This document shows positions 55,315-63,976 of a stretch of 64,000 nt of DNA, in pieces. Source of the stretch: Helicobacter felis ATCC 49179 (GTDB lineage Bacteria > Campylobacterota > Campylobacteria > Campylobacterales > Helicobacteraceae). Location of the stretch: the NCBI RefSeq assembly GCF_000200595.1, contig NC_014810.2, forward strand, positions 630,311 to 694,310, in the 5' to 3' direction. Under the pieces are notes generated by a model that worked only from the letters and a program-made list of their open reading frames with translations, made no database searches and was not told where the DNA came from. Position 1 is the first letter of the stretch, and each line of letters starts with the position of its first letter. The translations under genes and the position numbers were made by a program.

Positions 55315-56850
55315 ATGATCAAAAAGTTTTTACTAGCTGGCTTGTTTATTGCCCAAATTTTTGCCGCTACGCCTAAAGATACTATTGTGATCGGTGTTGA
55401 AAATGAAACAACCCGCATCAACCCTCTTTTTGATGAGGACCATGACAGCGCGCTAGACTTTGTCTTTAGCGGGCTCACGCGTTTTAGCGCGGATATGAAA
55501 ATTGAGCCAGATTTGGCTAAAAGTTGGGAAGTTAGCCCAGATGGCTTAACTTGGACTTTTCATTTAAGAAAGGATGCTCTCTGGCATGATGGGCAAAAAT
55601 TTAGCGCGCAGGATGTGAAATTCACCATTGAGCAGGCTTTAAACACCAAACTCAACGCCCCCGCACGCGCAAGTTTTGAGGAGGTGAAGAGTGTAGATAT
55701 TTTAGACCCTTGCACGCTAAAAATTACCCTCAAAACCCCCTTCCCACCGCTTTTAGACGCGCTCAGCATTGGCATGTTGCCTAAGCACCTTTTGGAGGGC
55801 AAAGACTTAAATACGGATTCTTATAACCAACACCCCATCGGCACAGGTCCTTTTAAATTTGTCAAGTGGCAAAAGGGGAGTTTTATTAGTTTTGTCGCCA
55901 ATGAGCATTTTTATAGGGGTAAACCCAAAACCAAAAAGATGATTTTAAAAATCGTGCCCGATTACAATGTGCGCACCTATGAGATTAAAAACGGCGCGCT
56001 AGATGTCGCTTTGGTTGAGCCTAATTTGCTTAAGGGCTTAGAACATGATCCCCATATTAAAATTATGGACATGAAGAGTGCGGATTACCGGGCTTTGATG
56101 TTTAATTTTCATAATGACCTCTTAAAATCTTTGACAATTAGGCAGGCTATTAATTATGCTATTAATCGCCACCGCATCGCTCAAAAGATTTTACACGGCT
56201 ATGGTTTTGTGGCCAATAACCCTATTCAGGTCAGTTGGGCTAATGATAAGAATGCCAAAGCCTACCCCTATGACCCCAAGAAAGCCCAAGAGATTTTAGC
56301 CAAAGAGGGTTGGAAATTACAGGGTAAATTCTTGTATAAAAATGGTAAGCCTTTAGAGTTTGACATTTACGCCTTTAATAGCGACCCTCTCCGAGTTGCC
56401 CTAGCTAAAATATTGCAAAGCGAGCTAGCTAAGATCGGCATTAAAGCCAACGCCATCATCAAAAACCATGGCGCGTTTGAAATCGATAAAGTAGATAGCT
56501 TCATCATCGGCTGGGGCAGCCCTTTGGATCCGGATGTGCAAACTTACCGGGTGTTTAGCTCTAAAATGGATGCGAGCACTAATGAAAATGGCTGGAATTA
56601 CAACCACTACCATGATAAAGCCGTAGACGAAGCCTTGCTAAAGGCGCGCACCACCGATCAAAACTCTAAGCGCAAGTTTTGGTATGCCAAATTCATTCAG
56701 GCTTTGCACAATAACCCCCCCTTTGCCTTCCTTGTTTATTTGCGCTATCCCTTAGCTTATCGGAGCAATGTCCATGGCATAAAACCCACGATTTTAGGGC
56801 ATCACGGCGCGCGCTTTACTTATGATGTTGCTACATGGAGCAAAGATTAG
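55315..56850 (+). CDS. nikZ: Periplasmic binding protein of ABC importer, NikZ-like
   Basis: Family 5 solute-binding protein, probably for nickel (as a histidine complex), less likely for peptides. 511 residues: signal peptide (KKFLLAGLFIAQIFAAT), then the SBP_bac_5 pattern (DLAKSWEVSPDGLTWTFHLR, HPIGTGPFKFVKWQKG). The C-terminal ILGHHGARFTYDV holds His residues where NikZ proteins are described to bind nickel; that placement is from memory. Length and the five-gene layout match Campylobacter NikZYXWV. The permease start overlaps its 3' end by 29 bases. Confidence 0.75.
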   Translation: MIKKFLLAGLFIAQIFAATPKDTIVIGVENETTRINPLFDEDHDSALDFVFSGLTRFSADMKIEPDLAKSWEVSPDGLTWTFHLRKDALWHDGQKFSAQDVKFTIEQALNTKLNAPARASFEEVKSVDILDPCTLKITLKTPFPPLLDALSIGMLPKHLLEGKDLNTDSYNQHPIGTGPFKFVKWQKGSFISFVANEHFYRGKPKTKKMILKIVPDYNVRTYEIKNGALDVALVEPNLLKGLEHDPHIKIMDMKSADYRALMFNFHNDLLKSLTIRQAINYAINRHRIAQKILHGYGFVANNPIQVSWANDKNAKAYPYDPKKAQEILAKEGWKLQGKFLYKNGKPLEFDIYAFNSDPLRVALAKILQSELAKIGIKANAIIKNHGAFEIDKVDSFIIGWGSPLDPDVQTYRVFSSKMDASTNENGWNYNHYHDKAVDEALLKARTTDQNSKRKFWYAKFIQALHNNPPFAFLVYLRYPLAYRSNVHGIKPTILGHHGARFTYDVATWSKD

Positions 56851-57799
56851 TTTCTTTATTCTTAAAAGGGTAGTTGGGGTATTTTTACTCCTAGGGGTTT
56901 TTAGTTTTGTAATCTTTGTCATGCTGGATTTTTCTAGCGGGAGTGTGGTCTCTGGGGTCTATGGAGATAGCATTCAGGCGGCTAATCCTCTTATTAAAGA
57001 GCGTATGCTAGATAATCTAGGCTTGAATCGCCCCCTCTTGGTGCGTTATGTGGAGTGGTTATGGCGGGCTGTGCATGGGGATTTAGGCGTGAGCTTGGCT
57101 AGTGGGGAGAGGGTTGTTGACATTCTTAAAGATCGCCTGCCCTACACTCTCATTTTAGGGTTGACAAGTTTTGTTTTGAGCTTTATTTTAGCGATTTTAT
57201 TAGGGAGCTTGAGCGCGTTTTTTAAGGATTCTCTGTGGGATAGGGCAATCATGTTTGCCACTTTGGGGTTTTTTAGCATCCCTAGTTTTTGGCTAGGCTT
57301 GATGGCTATTATGATCTTTAGCGTGCTCTTGGGCTTGTTCCCTAGCTCAGGAGTCTATGAGTTAGGAGTTGAGCCGAGTTTGGGCGATTTAATACACCAC
57401 ATGGTGCTCCCTGTAGCCGTGCTCACTCTCTCGCACCTAGCCATTTACACCCGTTTAGTGCGTTCAGTGGTGCTAGACACCCTCAAAGAGCCCTTTATTA
57501 CCAGCTATCGCTCATGGGGGGTGAGTGAGGGCAATATCATTAAATTAGTCTTGCGCTATTCTCTACTGCCCATTGTGAGCTATTTTGGGAGCAATGCAGC
57601 CGGGATTTTAGGGGGCACTTATGTAGTAGAAAGCGTGTTTTCTATCGGAGGGCTGGGTAGCACCACCATTAGTGCCCTATTGAGCAAAGATTACCCACTA
57701 GCTCTAAGTATCATTTTGCTAAGCACTTTTGTAGTCGTGATTTTTAATCTCTTTGTGGAAGTGGTGGCAAAAATCTTAAATCCAAGATGGCGCGTTTGA
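56822..57799 (+). CDS. nikY: ABC importer permease, NikY-like (DppB/OppB family)
   Basis: First membrane subunit. 325 residues, six predicted helices, starting with FFILKRVVGVFLLLGVFSFV typical of DppB-like proteins. The EAA loop region is FITSYRSWGVSEGNIIKLVL near residue 230. No good ribosome site precedes ATG 56822; it probably relies on coupling to nikZ. Substrate as for the binding protein. Confidence 0.8.
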   Translation: MMLLHGAKISFFILKRVVGVFLLLGVFSFVIFVMLDFSSGSVVSGVYGDSIQAANPLIKERMLDNLGLNRPLLVRYVEWLWRAVHGDLGVSLASGERVVDILKDRLPYTLILGLTSFVLSFILAILLGSLSAFFKDSLWDRAIMFATLGFFSIPSFWLGLMAIMIFSVLLGLFPSSGVYELGVEPSLGDLIHHMVLPVAVLTLSHLAIYTRLVRSVVLDTLKEPFITSYRSWGVSEGNIIKLVLRYSLLPIVSYFGSNAAGILGGTYVVESVFSIGGLGSTTISALLSKDYPLALSIILLSTFVVVIFNLFVEVVAKILNPRWRV

Positions 57800-58578
57800 A
57801 AAAGATGATTCTCTATGGTCTTTTGGTGCTTGTTGTGCTTGTCTTATTGCCCCTTTGCGCCCCCTTTGATCCTGCGCAGGTCAATTTAGACATGCTCAAA
57901 CTACCCCCAAGTAGCACCTATCTCTTAGGCACGGATTTTTTAGGCAGGGACGAATTTTCTAGACTTTTATTTGGTTTAAGAAACTCAATTTTAATCGGGC
58001 TTTTAAGCGGACTACTTGCGTTATTGATCGCCTTTGTGTTCGTGTTCACTACCCTCAACGCTCCCAAATGGGCGCGTATATTCTTATTGCGCTGTTTAGA
58101 TGGCTTTTTGTCCTTACCAAATCTATTGCTCGTTTTGCTTTTCAGTGCCTTTAGCGCGCATGGTTTTAGCATTCTAGCCTTGAGCGGGCTTTTGGCGTTG
58201 TTTTTGTGGGGCAATATGGCAAAGGTGCTTTATGATACCTTTGCTAATATCAGCACCTGCGAGTTTGTGTTGAATGAAAAGGGACTAGGGGCAGGGCGTT
58301 TTGCGCTCATGTTTTCTGAAATGTTGCCCGTGGCTAAGGCTAGCGTGTTCGTGCTTTTTGTGAATACATGCGCGCATGCCATCAGCGCAGAAGCGCTCTT
58401 AAGTTTTTTTGGCTTAGGGCTTAGGGTGGGGGAGGCGAGTTTGGGCAATATGCTAAATGAAGCCTCTGCAGCAATTTTTACGGGGGTGTGGTGGCTGGTG
58501 TTGGTTCCGGGTTTGGCGGTTTTTAGCGTGGTGTTTGTCTTGTCTTGGGCAGGCGATTGGGTGAGTGAGCATGATTAA
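57787..58578 (+). CDS. nikX: ABC importer permease, NikX-like (DppC/OppC family)
   Basis: Second membrane subunit. 263 residues, shorter than DppC (about 285-300), with about six helices. YLLGTDFLGRDEFSRLLFGL is the DppC-family mark, and the loop GLGAGRFALMFSEMLP is the EAA-like motif. Overlaps the gene before by 13 bases and the ATPase after by 8 bases. Confidence 0.8.
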   Translation: MARLKKMILYGLLVLVVLVLLPLCAPFDPAQVNLDMLKLPPSSTYLLGTDFLGRDEFSRLLFGLRNSILIGLLSGLLALLIAFVFVFTTLNAPKWARIFLLRCLDGFLSLPNLLLVLLFSAFSAHGFSILALSGLLALFLWGNMAKVLYDTFANISTCEFVLNEKGLGAGRFALMFSEMLPVAKASVFVLFVNTCAHAISAEALLSFFGLGLRVGEASLGNMLNEASAAIFTGVWWLVLVPGLAVFSVVFVLSWAGDWVSEHD

Positions 58579-59185
58579 AGTTGAACATTTACAAGTGAGC
58601 ACCCCCAAAGGAGCTATTTTACAAGGGGTGAGCTTTTGCACATCTGAGCATTTAGCCATTTTGGGGAGTAGTGGGAGTGGTAAAAGCACGCTGTGTAAGG
58701 CGATTTGTGGCATTTTGCCCCCCCACTTCAAACTTAGTTACACCAAATTAGAAACAAATGCACGCGCGGGTTATGTGTTTCAGGATTGTATCAGTTGCTT
58801 TTTTCCCAATCTTAAAATTAAGGACACCTTTAAGATGGTGCTAAAAGATAAGCTAGAAAAGGCGTTTGGGATCTTTGAGCGTCTGAGTGTCCCTACTAAA
58901 GTGTGGCAACTCTACCCCTATGAGCTTAGTCGGGGCATGGCTAGCCGTGTGCAAATTGCGCTCAATTTAGCCCTAGAGGTGCAAATCCTCTTGTTAGATG
59001 AGGTAACAAGCTCGCTAGATAGTGCCAATACAAATAGTGTTATAGAATTACTGCTAGGATTGGATGCTCAAAGAGTGGTGATCACCCATGATGAGGAAGT
59101 GGCTTTCAAACTTTGCCAAGAGGTGTTGGTGCTAGAAAGTGGACAGATGGCTTATTTTGGGTCTAAGAAAGAGTATTTTGGATGA
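58571..59185 (+). CDS. nikW: ABC importer ATPase, NikW-like, with degenerate signature
   Basis: About 204 residues, far shorter than DppD (about 330) and lacking the oligopeptide C-terminal extension, as in nickel-type ATPases. Walker A GSSGSGKSTLCKAIC near residue 35, Walker B ILLLDEVTSSLD, H-loop VITHDEEVAF. The signature is ELSRGMASRVQIA, not LSGGQ. This suggests one of the two composite ATP sites is weak or non-hydrolysing. ATG 58571 overlaps the permease stop; GTG 58565 is an alternative. Confidence 0.8.
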   Translation: MIKVEHLQVSTPKGAILQGVSFCTSEHLAILGSSGSGKSTLCKAICGILPPHFKLSYTKLETNARAGYVFQDCISCFFPNLKIKDTFKMVLKDKLEKAFGIFERLSVPTKVWQLYPYELSRGMASRVQIALNLALEVQILLLDEVTSSLDSANTNSVIELLLGLDAQRVVITHDEEVAFKLCQEVLVLESGQMAYFGSKKEYFG

Positions 59186-59823
59186 GCTTGCAAGTAGTGG
59201 GGTTGCAAAAGAGTTATGGGGAGGAGCGCATTCTACAAGATATTCATTTGGAAATTCACAAGGGGGAGGCTGTGGCGTTGATGGGGGCTAGTGGGAGTGG
59301 CAAGAGCACTTTAGTTAAATGTATCGCCCGCCTTGAGTCTTTTAACGGGGGGCAGATTTTATACCAAAATGAGGATATTCTTACAATCCCGCACAAACGA
59401 TTTAGACAAACAATTCAATATGTGTTTCAAGATCAATTCAACGCCTTAAATCCAGCCAAACGCGTGAGCGCGCTCTTAAGCAGTGTGTGCCAGCGTTTTA
59501 AAAGCCATGATCTTTTAGAGATGATTTTACAGCACGCCAGACTTAAACCCACCCTTTTAAGTCGTTTTCCTAGAGAACTTAGTGGAGGAGAGAGGCAAAG
59601 ATTAGGAATTGCGCGCGCCATGCTCACCCAAGCTCCTATTTTGCTCTTAGATGAAGTTACCAGTGCTTTAGATAAACGCCTAAAATATGAAATCATGGAT
59701 GTGCTCATGGATTATCAAAAAAGCTTTAACACCACTATCATCTGCATCACCCATGATGGTCCCATTGCTCAAAAGTATTTTAAACGCCACTTGATCTTAG
59801 AAAAGGGGAGATTAGTAGAGTGA
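59182..59823 (+). CDS. nikV: ABC importer ATPase, NikV-like
   Basis: 213 residues. Walker A GASGSGKSTLVKCIA, Q-loop YVFQDQFNALNPAKR, canonical signature ELSGGERQRLGIARAM, Walker B ILLLDEVTSALD, H-loop CITHDGPIA. Pairs with the preceding ATPase as a heterodimer; ATGA overlap. The stop is 2 bases before the convergent mcrC stop, with no visible terminator. Confidence 0.8.
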   Translation: MSLQVVGLQKSYGEERILQDIHLEIHKGEAVALMGASGSGKSTLVKCIARLESFNGGQILYQNEDILTIPHKRFRQTIQYVFQDQFNALNPAKRVSALLSSVCQRFKSHDLLEMILQHARLKPTLLSRFPRELSGGERQRLGIARAMLTQAPILLLDEVTSALDKRLKYEIMDVLMDYQKSFNTTIICITHDGPIAQKYFKRHLILEKGRLVE

Positions 59824-59825
59824 GC

Positions 59826-61211
59826 CTAATCACCTTTGATATGGAGTGGGAAAAAACGCACAGAAAGCGCAATATCCCCTAGTTTAAATAGCTCGCTGGC
59901 CTTAAAAGTCAAAGGCTGTATTGCTTCTGTCTCTTGGTGAGGATAAACTAACCACACTTGCACTTGGCGCGTGGGTCGATCTTGTTGAGGTAAAGCGTAT
60001 TTGCTCGCATACGCCCACATCTGGTAAAGATCGGCATGGGATATATCTTTTTGCACTTTAAGTAACTTCCACTTGGTGTCTAAAATGGTAATTTCTGTGT
60101 CGTTTTCAAGCACAATATCTGGGAACATTTCAAAACACCTTCTATTTTGTTGATCCAACATTAGATATTTGCGGTTTTGCTTTTGCAAACCCACGCTATA
60201 GCCCTCTAAACTTTTTTTAAGCCAATGCCCTACAAAGGATTCAAAAAGTTTCTCCATAGGAAATAGCAACGCATAGGCACGGCTTGTCCCGCTATAAGGA
60301 GTCAGAGATTTTTTGCGCAAGAACAGATCGCACCATGCCAAAAGATGTTCATATTCCTTAAAACGACTAGCATGCGCACTTTTAGCAAAATCTCTTTCTA
60401 TGTGGGTGCTAACACGCACCTCATCAAAAACAAAGCGCACGCTATTTAACTTCTCTTGGCTCTTGGGGCTTAGGCTCAAGGTTTTAAGCATTTCCAGCGT
60501 GGATCTAATGAGGCGATTAGGCGGATTATCTAGGCTATATTCATCGCTAGTGGTGTAAAAGCGTTCTTTGTGAATCAAATTATATTTGAGGTGGTTGGCG
60601 AACTCTAACTTACCCTTAAGATAGTGGCGATTTTCAGAGATAGCTAGATAATCCCGCTTCAACCCCCGCTTAATGAGCTGGGCACACGCGTCTAAAAACA
60701 TTTGCACAAAGATATCTAGCAGAGGCAAATGCGCGCTATGGAGCTGGGAAAATTGGCTCTGTTTAAAAGGCGCGTCTTTGAGAGTGATCAGGCAATTATA
60801 AAGCACCGCTTTAGCATGGCAGAGGGGGCAATCGGGTTTGTGTGGAGGCTCTAGGCTATCTTGCGACTTTACAAACTTCTTAACCTGATCTTGAAACTTG
60901 GAGCGATCGAGTTTGGGGATTTGTTTTGGACACCCGGGGACATGATCCTTATCTAGGTCGTGTCCACAAATTTTGGGCAGTATCTCAATGCAAAAACCTT
61001 GAACTTGGATTAAGCCCACATAGTTTTGGGTCTTGAGGGTGCGCTTGTTTTTAAACCTCAAAAAGGTGTGGTTGCCCTCTTGGTGGGCAAAATCTAGCAA
61101 AGCCTCCCATATCCGAGGGGCTTTAGCCCTGTGTTCTTTTAAACACTCTGCAATATCCGTCTCGCTAAAGGCTTGGTATTCGGCTAAATAGAGCGTGGGG
61201 GTGGTTTTCAT
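59826..61211 (-). CDS. mcrC: McrC-family nuclease subunit with Cys-rich insertion
   Basis: Nuclease partner of the McrB GTPase in a modification-dependent restriction system. 461 residues: an N-terminal beta domain (YVGLIQVQGFCIEILPKI, the McrC mark), a middle helical region, and a C-terminal PD-(D/E)xK nuclease with MFPDIVLENDTEITILDTKWK at about 362-382 (catalytic Asp365, Asp378, Lys380). Between about 82 and 135 an insertion carries Cys82, Cys94, Cys128 and Cys131, which could bind zinc. ATGA overlap with mcrB. Confidence 0.9.
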   Translation of the reverse strand: MKTTPTLYLAEYQAFSETDIAECLKEHRAKAPRIWEALLDFAHQEGNHTFLRFKNKRTLKTQNYVGLIQVQGFCIEILPKICGHDLDKDHVPGCPKQIPKLDRSKFQDQVKKFVKSQDSLEPPHKPDCPLCHAKAVLYNCLITLKDAPFKQSQFSQLHSAHLPLLDIFVQMFLDACAQLIKRGLKRDYLAISENRHYLKGKLEFANHLKYNLIHKERFYTTSDEYSLDNPPNRLIRSTLEMLKTLSLSPKSQEKLNSVRFVFDEVRVSTHIERDFAKSAHASRFKEYEHLLAWCDLFLRKKSLTPYSGTSRAYALLFPMEKLFESFVGHWLKKSLEGYSVGLQKQNRKYLMLDQQNRRCFEMFPDIVLENDTEITILDTKWKLLKVQKDISHADLYQMWAYASKYALPQQDRPTRQVQVWLVYPHQETEAIQPLTFKASELFKLGDIALSVRFFPLHIKGD

Positions 61212-63976
61212 GGATTATCTACTGAGGGCTGTGTGTCAGACTTGATAGAGTTATCTTTGTTTGTCTCGTATATTTTTTTAAAAACAGCAACCCCCCACCC
61301 CGTAGCCTCTGTCATGTCATAGACTTTTTTATCCGCATCTACAAAGTCCTCTACGAGTTTTCCTAAAACAGCCCCCATTTTTTGGACCTCTTTAACCGCC
61401 AGCATGCCATTGCCATTTAACACTGCTTCAACCTTGGCGTGATCGTCATAAAAATACTCTTGCAAGAGCGGGATGATCTTGTTTTTAAAGCAATCTTGCA
61501 AATCTGACAAATCTTTTAGTCCCAAGAAGTAGCTATGTCCGATGGTGTGGTTTTGGTCGAGCAAAAACTCTATGCGCGCATTCATTGCTTCTAAAAGGGC
61601 TTGCAAATCAACCCCTGCGCAATTTTTAAGTAAAGTAGAATCAGGCATCATCTCTACAAAGGTAAATCTACGGCGCAGGGCGGTATCTAGCAAGGCGATA
61701 GAGCGATCGGCGGTGTTCATCGTGCCGATGATGTAAAGATTGTCGGGCACGCCAAAAGGCTTTTTGCTATAAGGCAGAGTAACCCGCAATTCCTCGCTAC
61801 TACCTAGTCGTTTGCTAGGCTCAATAAGGGTAATGAGCTCGCCAAAAATCTTAGAAATATTGCCCCGGTTGATTTCATCGATGATAAGAATATAGGGTTG
61901 CTTGGGGGGAGCTTTGGGGGATTGTGCTTGTGTTTTAAAGTGGTTTTGTTCAAACTCCCTCATTTTTTCAAAAAGTTTATAATAGTATGTGTTGTTACCT
62001 AGACTTTCTTGTTTGCTTCCTGCATCCCAAGGTTTGATAGCCTGCGCATTTACAATCTCTCCCCTCTTAAATTTAAAATAATCTCTCTCTATAATACCTC
62101 TTCCTAAGGATGTGCTGTCCTCTTTGACAGAACCTCCAAGCTTGAAAGAAAACATAGAGACTTCTTTGTGAGTAATCTTGCTAATGCCTTTGCGCTCGGT
62201 AATCTCTTTGATGGTTGCCGATCTATCGACTCCCTCATCTAGGGCAAATTCTTTGCCTTGATTCGTGGTTTCTCCCACATATTGGACAAAATTACAGAGC
62301 AGACGATCTAGATAGTCCATGTCTTCTTGTGTGCTCATGTTTTCTTCTTGTGCGCCTGTATCTGAATTTTCAGGTTTTAAAGCCTTTTGAGCCTCTTGGC
62401 ACATTCTCTTAAAAATCCCGTCCTCGACTCTGTAGCACACCTGCTGGCTAGCCATCTCTGGCTTGATTCCCTCTACAAATTCTTCATAACCATAGCTTTG
62501 ATGGAAGGTTACAAAGTCAATACGCCCTCGATCTTTGCAATAATCAAACAAGAGTTTAGCGCGAGCTCTTTTGTCTTCCTCGCTATCTCCTTGGGGAATT
62601 TGTTTTTTAAATTCCCCCTGTTCTTCTAATGCCTTAAATTTCTCTACGATGGCTTGATCACTTGTAAAGTCCAAAATCTCCAACGCTTTATGAATGGTGT
62701 TATAAGTCTTGCCCGTGCCGGGAGGTCCAAAGAGGATTTGGTTTAGGGGGGTTTTATTATTCATAGGTTCTCCTTTGTGGTTTTCTTGGGGTGTTTGTGA
62801 AGGATTTTTTTTAAAGTTATCTATGTGGACAGCATTAAGCGCATTAGCACATTTTAGGAAGTAGCCTGTGATGTTTTGCTTAAAGTCCTCTAGGTTGTCA
62901 TAAGTATCAAAATACTTTTGCGACTTTATAGACTTTCTTTTATTTTTAAAAAAATGCTTATACGCTGGGCATTTTTTACAATTTTCAAAGTTTTCTTTAT
63001 CCCACCAATCTATACCTATGCAACAAACAAATCCTTTTGTAGGGACACCCTTTACCTTGCCATGCCAATTGTAACCAATCCAAATATCAAAGCCCCGATG
63101 ATGGGTGGCTGTGGCGGTGTTAATAAACCCATCTTTCAAAATTTCTTCACGAAAAAAGACAATTCCTGCATACCCCTTTTTTCCAAAATTCTGACCACCC
63201 ATGTGAATATAGGACTGATACCCCCACTCCTTTGCAAACGCATTAAGGTTATTTGAAAGCACCTCACGCTCATTTTCCAAAGGGGGGTTAGAGTTTTTGC
63301 GCCTCCCCTGCGCTTCCCACTCCCGCACAGCTCCATCCACTAAACCCACAAACTCCTGCAACAACTCTAAAAACTCTGATTTCTGTTCTGTGCTCCACTC
63401 TATCTTTTCCATATCATCTCCTTTAAAGTCCTCTGGGGGGATCGCATTGAAAATAGCCACCAATTCTAAAAAATGATCTGTGATTTTCTCTAAGTCATCC
63501 TCTAAGTTATCATAAACTTCATACTTGGGGTTAAGCTCCTCAAAAATCTTTTGATAAGCCGGGCACTTTTGGCACGCGGCCAATCCGCTTTCATTCACAG
63601 ATCTGCCCATAGCCAAATGAAAACCCTTTTCATACTCTAAGTTTTCCTCAGAATCTTTCCAATGATAGGCAAACCAAATGTAAAACCCACGACTCTGTTG
63701 AGGCTTTGTTCCATTGACAAAACCTTCCCCTAGAATGCGAGTGGGGCAGAAAATCACCGCTGGACTCTGAGCCAAGCGCCCCGATCCAAAAGAAACCCCA
63801 CTTTTATAGTGCAGATCAGACAAGACATGATCAAATTTTTCTGCCAACTTGCTAGGTTGCATGCCCCCTGTTGTCAAATCCCCGCTAGCTACCTTTTTAT
63901 CTATCGCTTGCACGAACTCACGCAATAACCCCTGAAACGCTTTTCTTTGTTCTGTATTCCAAGTGATCTCTAGCAT
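61208..63976 (-). CDS. mcrB: McrB-family AAA+ GTPase with duplicated N-terminal module and internal starts
   Basis: Motor and DNA-recognition subunit of McrBC restriction. 922 residues. Two related modules (1-188 and 189-about 385) each run from W-N/S-TEQ through RGF-IW to KCPAY, YDNLED and FNA/LNA. The AAA+ domain has Walker A FGPPGTGKT near 416-424, HQSYGYEEFVEGIKP, a long insertion (about 540-690), Walker B ILIIDEINRGN and sensor MNTADRS. AAAGGAG with 5-base spacing precedes in-frame ATG at 63412 (residue 189) and 62764 (residue 405), predicting 734- and 518-residue short forms. E. coli McrB also makes a short form. Full start 63976 has AAGAGG. Confidence 0.93.
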   Translation of the reverse strand: MLEITWNTEQRKAFQGLLREFVQAIDKKVASGDLTTGGMQPSKLAEKFDHVLSDLHYKSGVSFGSGRLAQSPAVIFCPTRILGEGFVNGTKPQQSRGFYIWFAYHWKDSEENLEYEKGFHLAMGRSVNESGLAACQKCPAYQKIFEELNPKYEVYDNLEDDLEKITDHFLELVAIFNAIPPEDFKGDDMEKIEWSTEQKSEFLELLQEFVGLVDGAVREWEAQGRRKNSNPPLENEREVLSNNLNAFAKEWGYQSYIHMGGQNFGKKGYAGIVFFREEILKDGFINTATATHHRGFDIWIGYNWHGKVKGVPTKGFVCCIGIDWWDKENFENCKKCPAYKHFFKNKRKSIKSQKYFDTYDNLEDFKQNITGYFLKCANALNAVHIDNFKKNPSQTPQENHKGEPMNNKTPLNQILFGPPGTGKTYNTIHKALEILDFTSDQAIVEKFKALEEQGEFKKQIPQGDSEEDKRARAKLLFDYCKDRGRIDFVTFHQSYGYEEFVEGIKPEMASQQVCYRVEDGIFKRMCQEAQKALKPENSDTGAQEENMSTQEDMDYLDRLLCNFVQYVGETTNQGKEFALDEGVDRSATIKEITERKGISKITHKEVSMFSFKLGGSVKEDSTSLGRGIIERDYFKFKRGEIVNAQAIKPWDAGSKQESLGNNTYYYKLFEKMREFEQNHFKTQAQSPKAPPKQPYILIIDEINRGNISKIFGELITLIEPSKRLGSSEELRVTLPYSKKPFGVPDNLYIIGTMNTADRSIALLDTALRRRFTFVEMMPDSTLLKNCAGVDLQALLEAMNARIEFLLDQNHTIGHSYFLGLKDLSDLQDCFKNKIIPLLQEYFYDDHAKVEAVLNGNGMLAVKEVQKMGAVLGKLVEDFVDADKKVYDMTEATGWGVAVFKKIYETNKDNSIKSDTQPSVDNP
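62762..62776 (-). promoter_or_regulatory. Internal Shine-Dalgarno and ATG at the McrB AAA+ domain boundary
   Basis: CTCCTTT at 62770-62776 (AAAGGAG on the minus strand) is 5 bases from ATG at 62764-62762 (codon 405), 12 codons before Walker A. Translation here would give an AAA+-only McrB short form. Confidence 0.7.
63410..63424 (-). promoter_or_regulatory. Internal Shine-Dalgarno and ATG at second McrB module
   Basis: AAAGGAG (plus-strand CTCCTTT at 63418-63424) is 5 bases from ATG at 63412-63410 (codon 189), exactly where the second N-terminal module begins. Translation here would give a form with one recognition module and the AAA+ domain. Confidence 0.7.
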
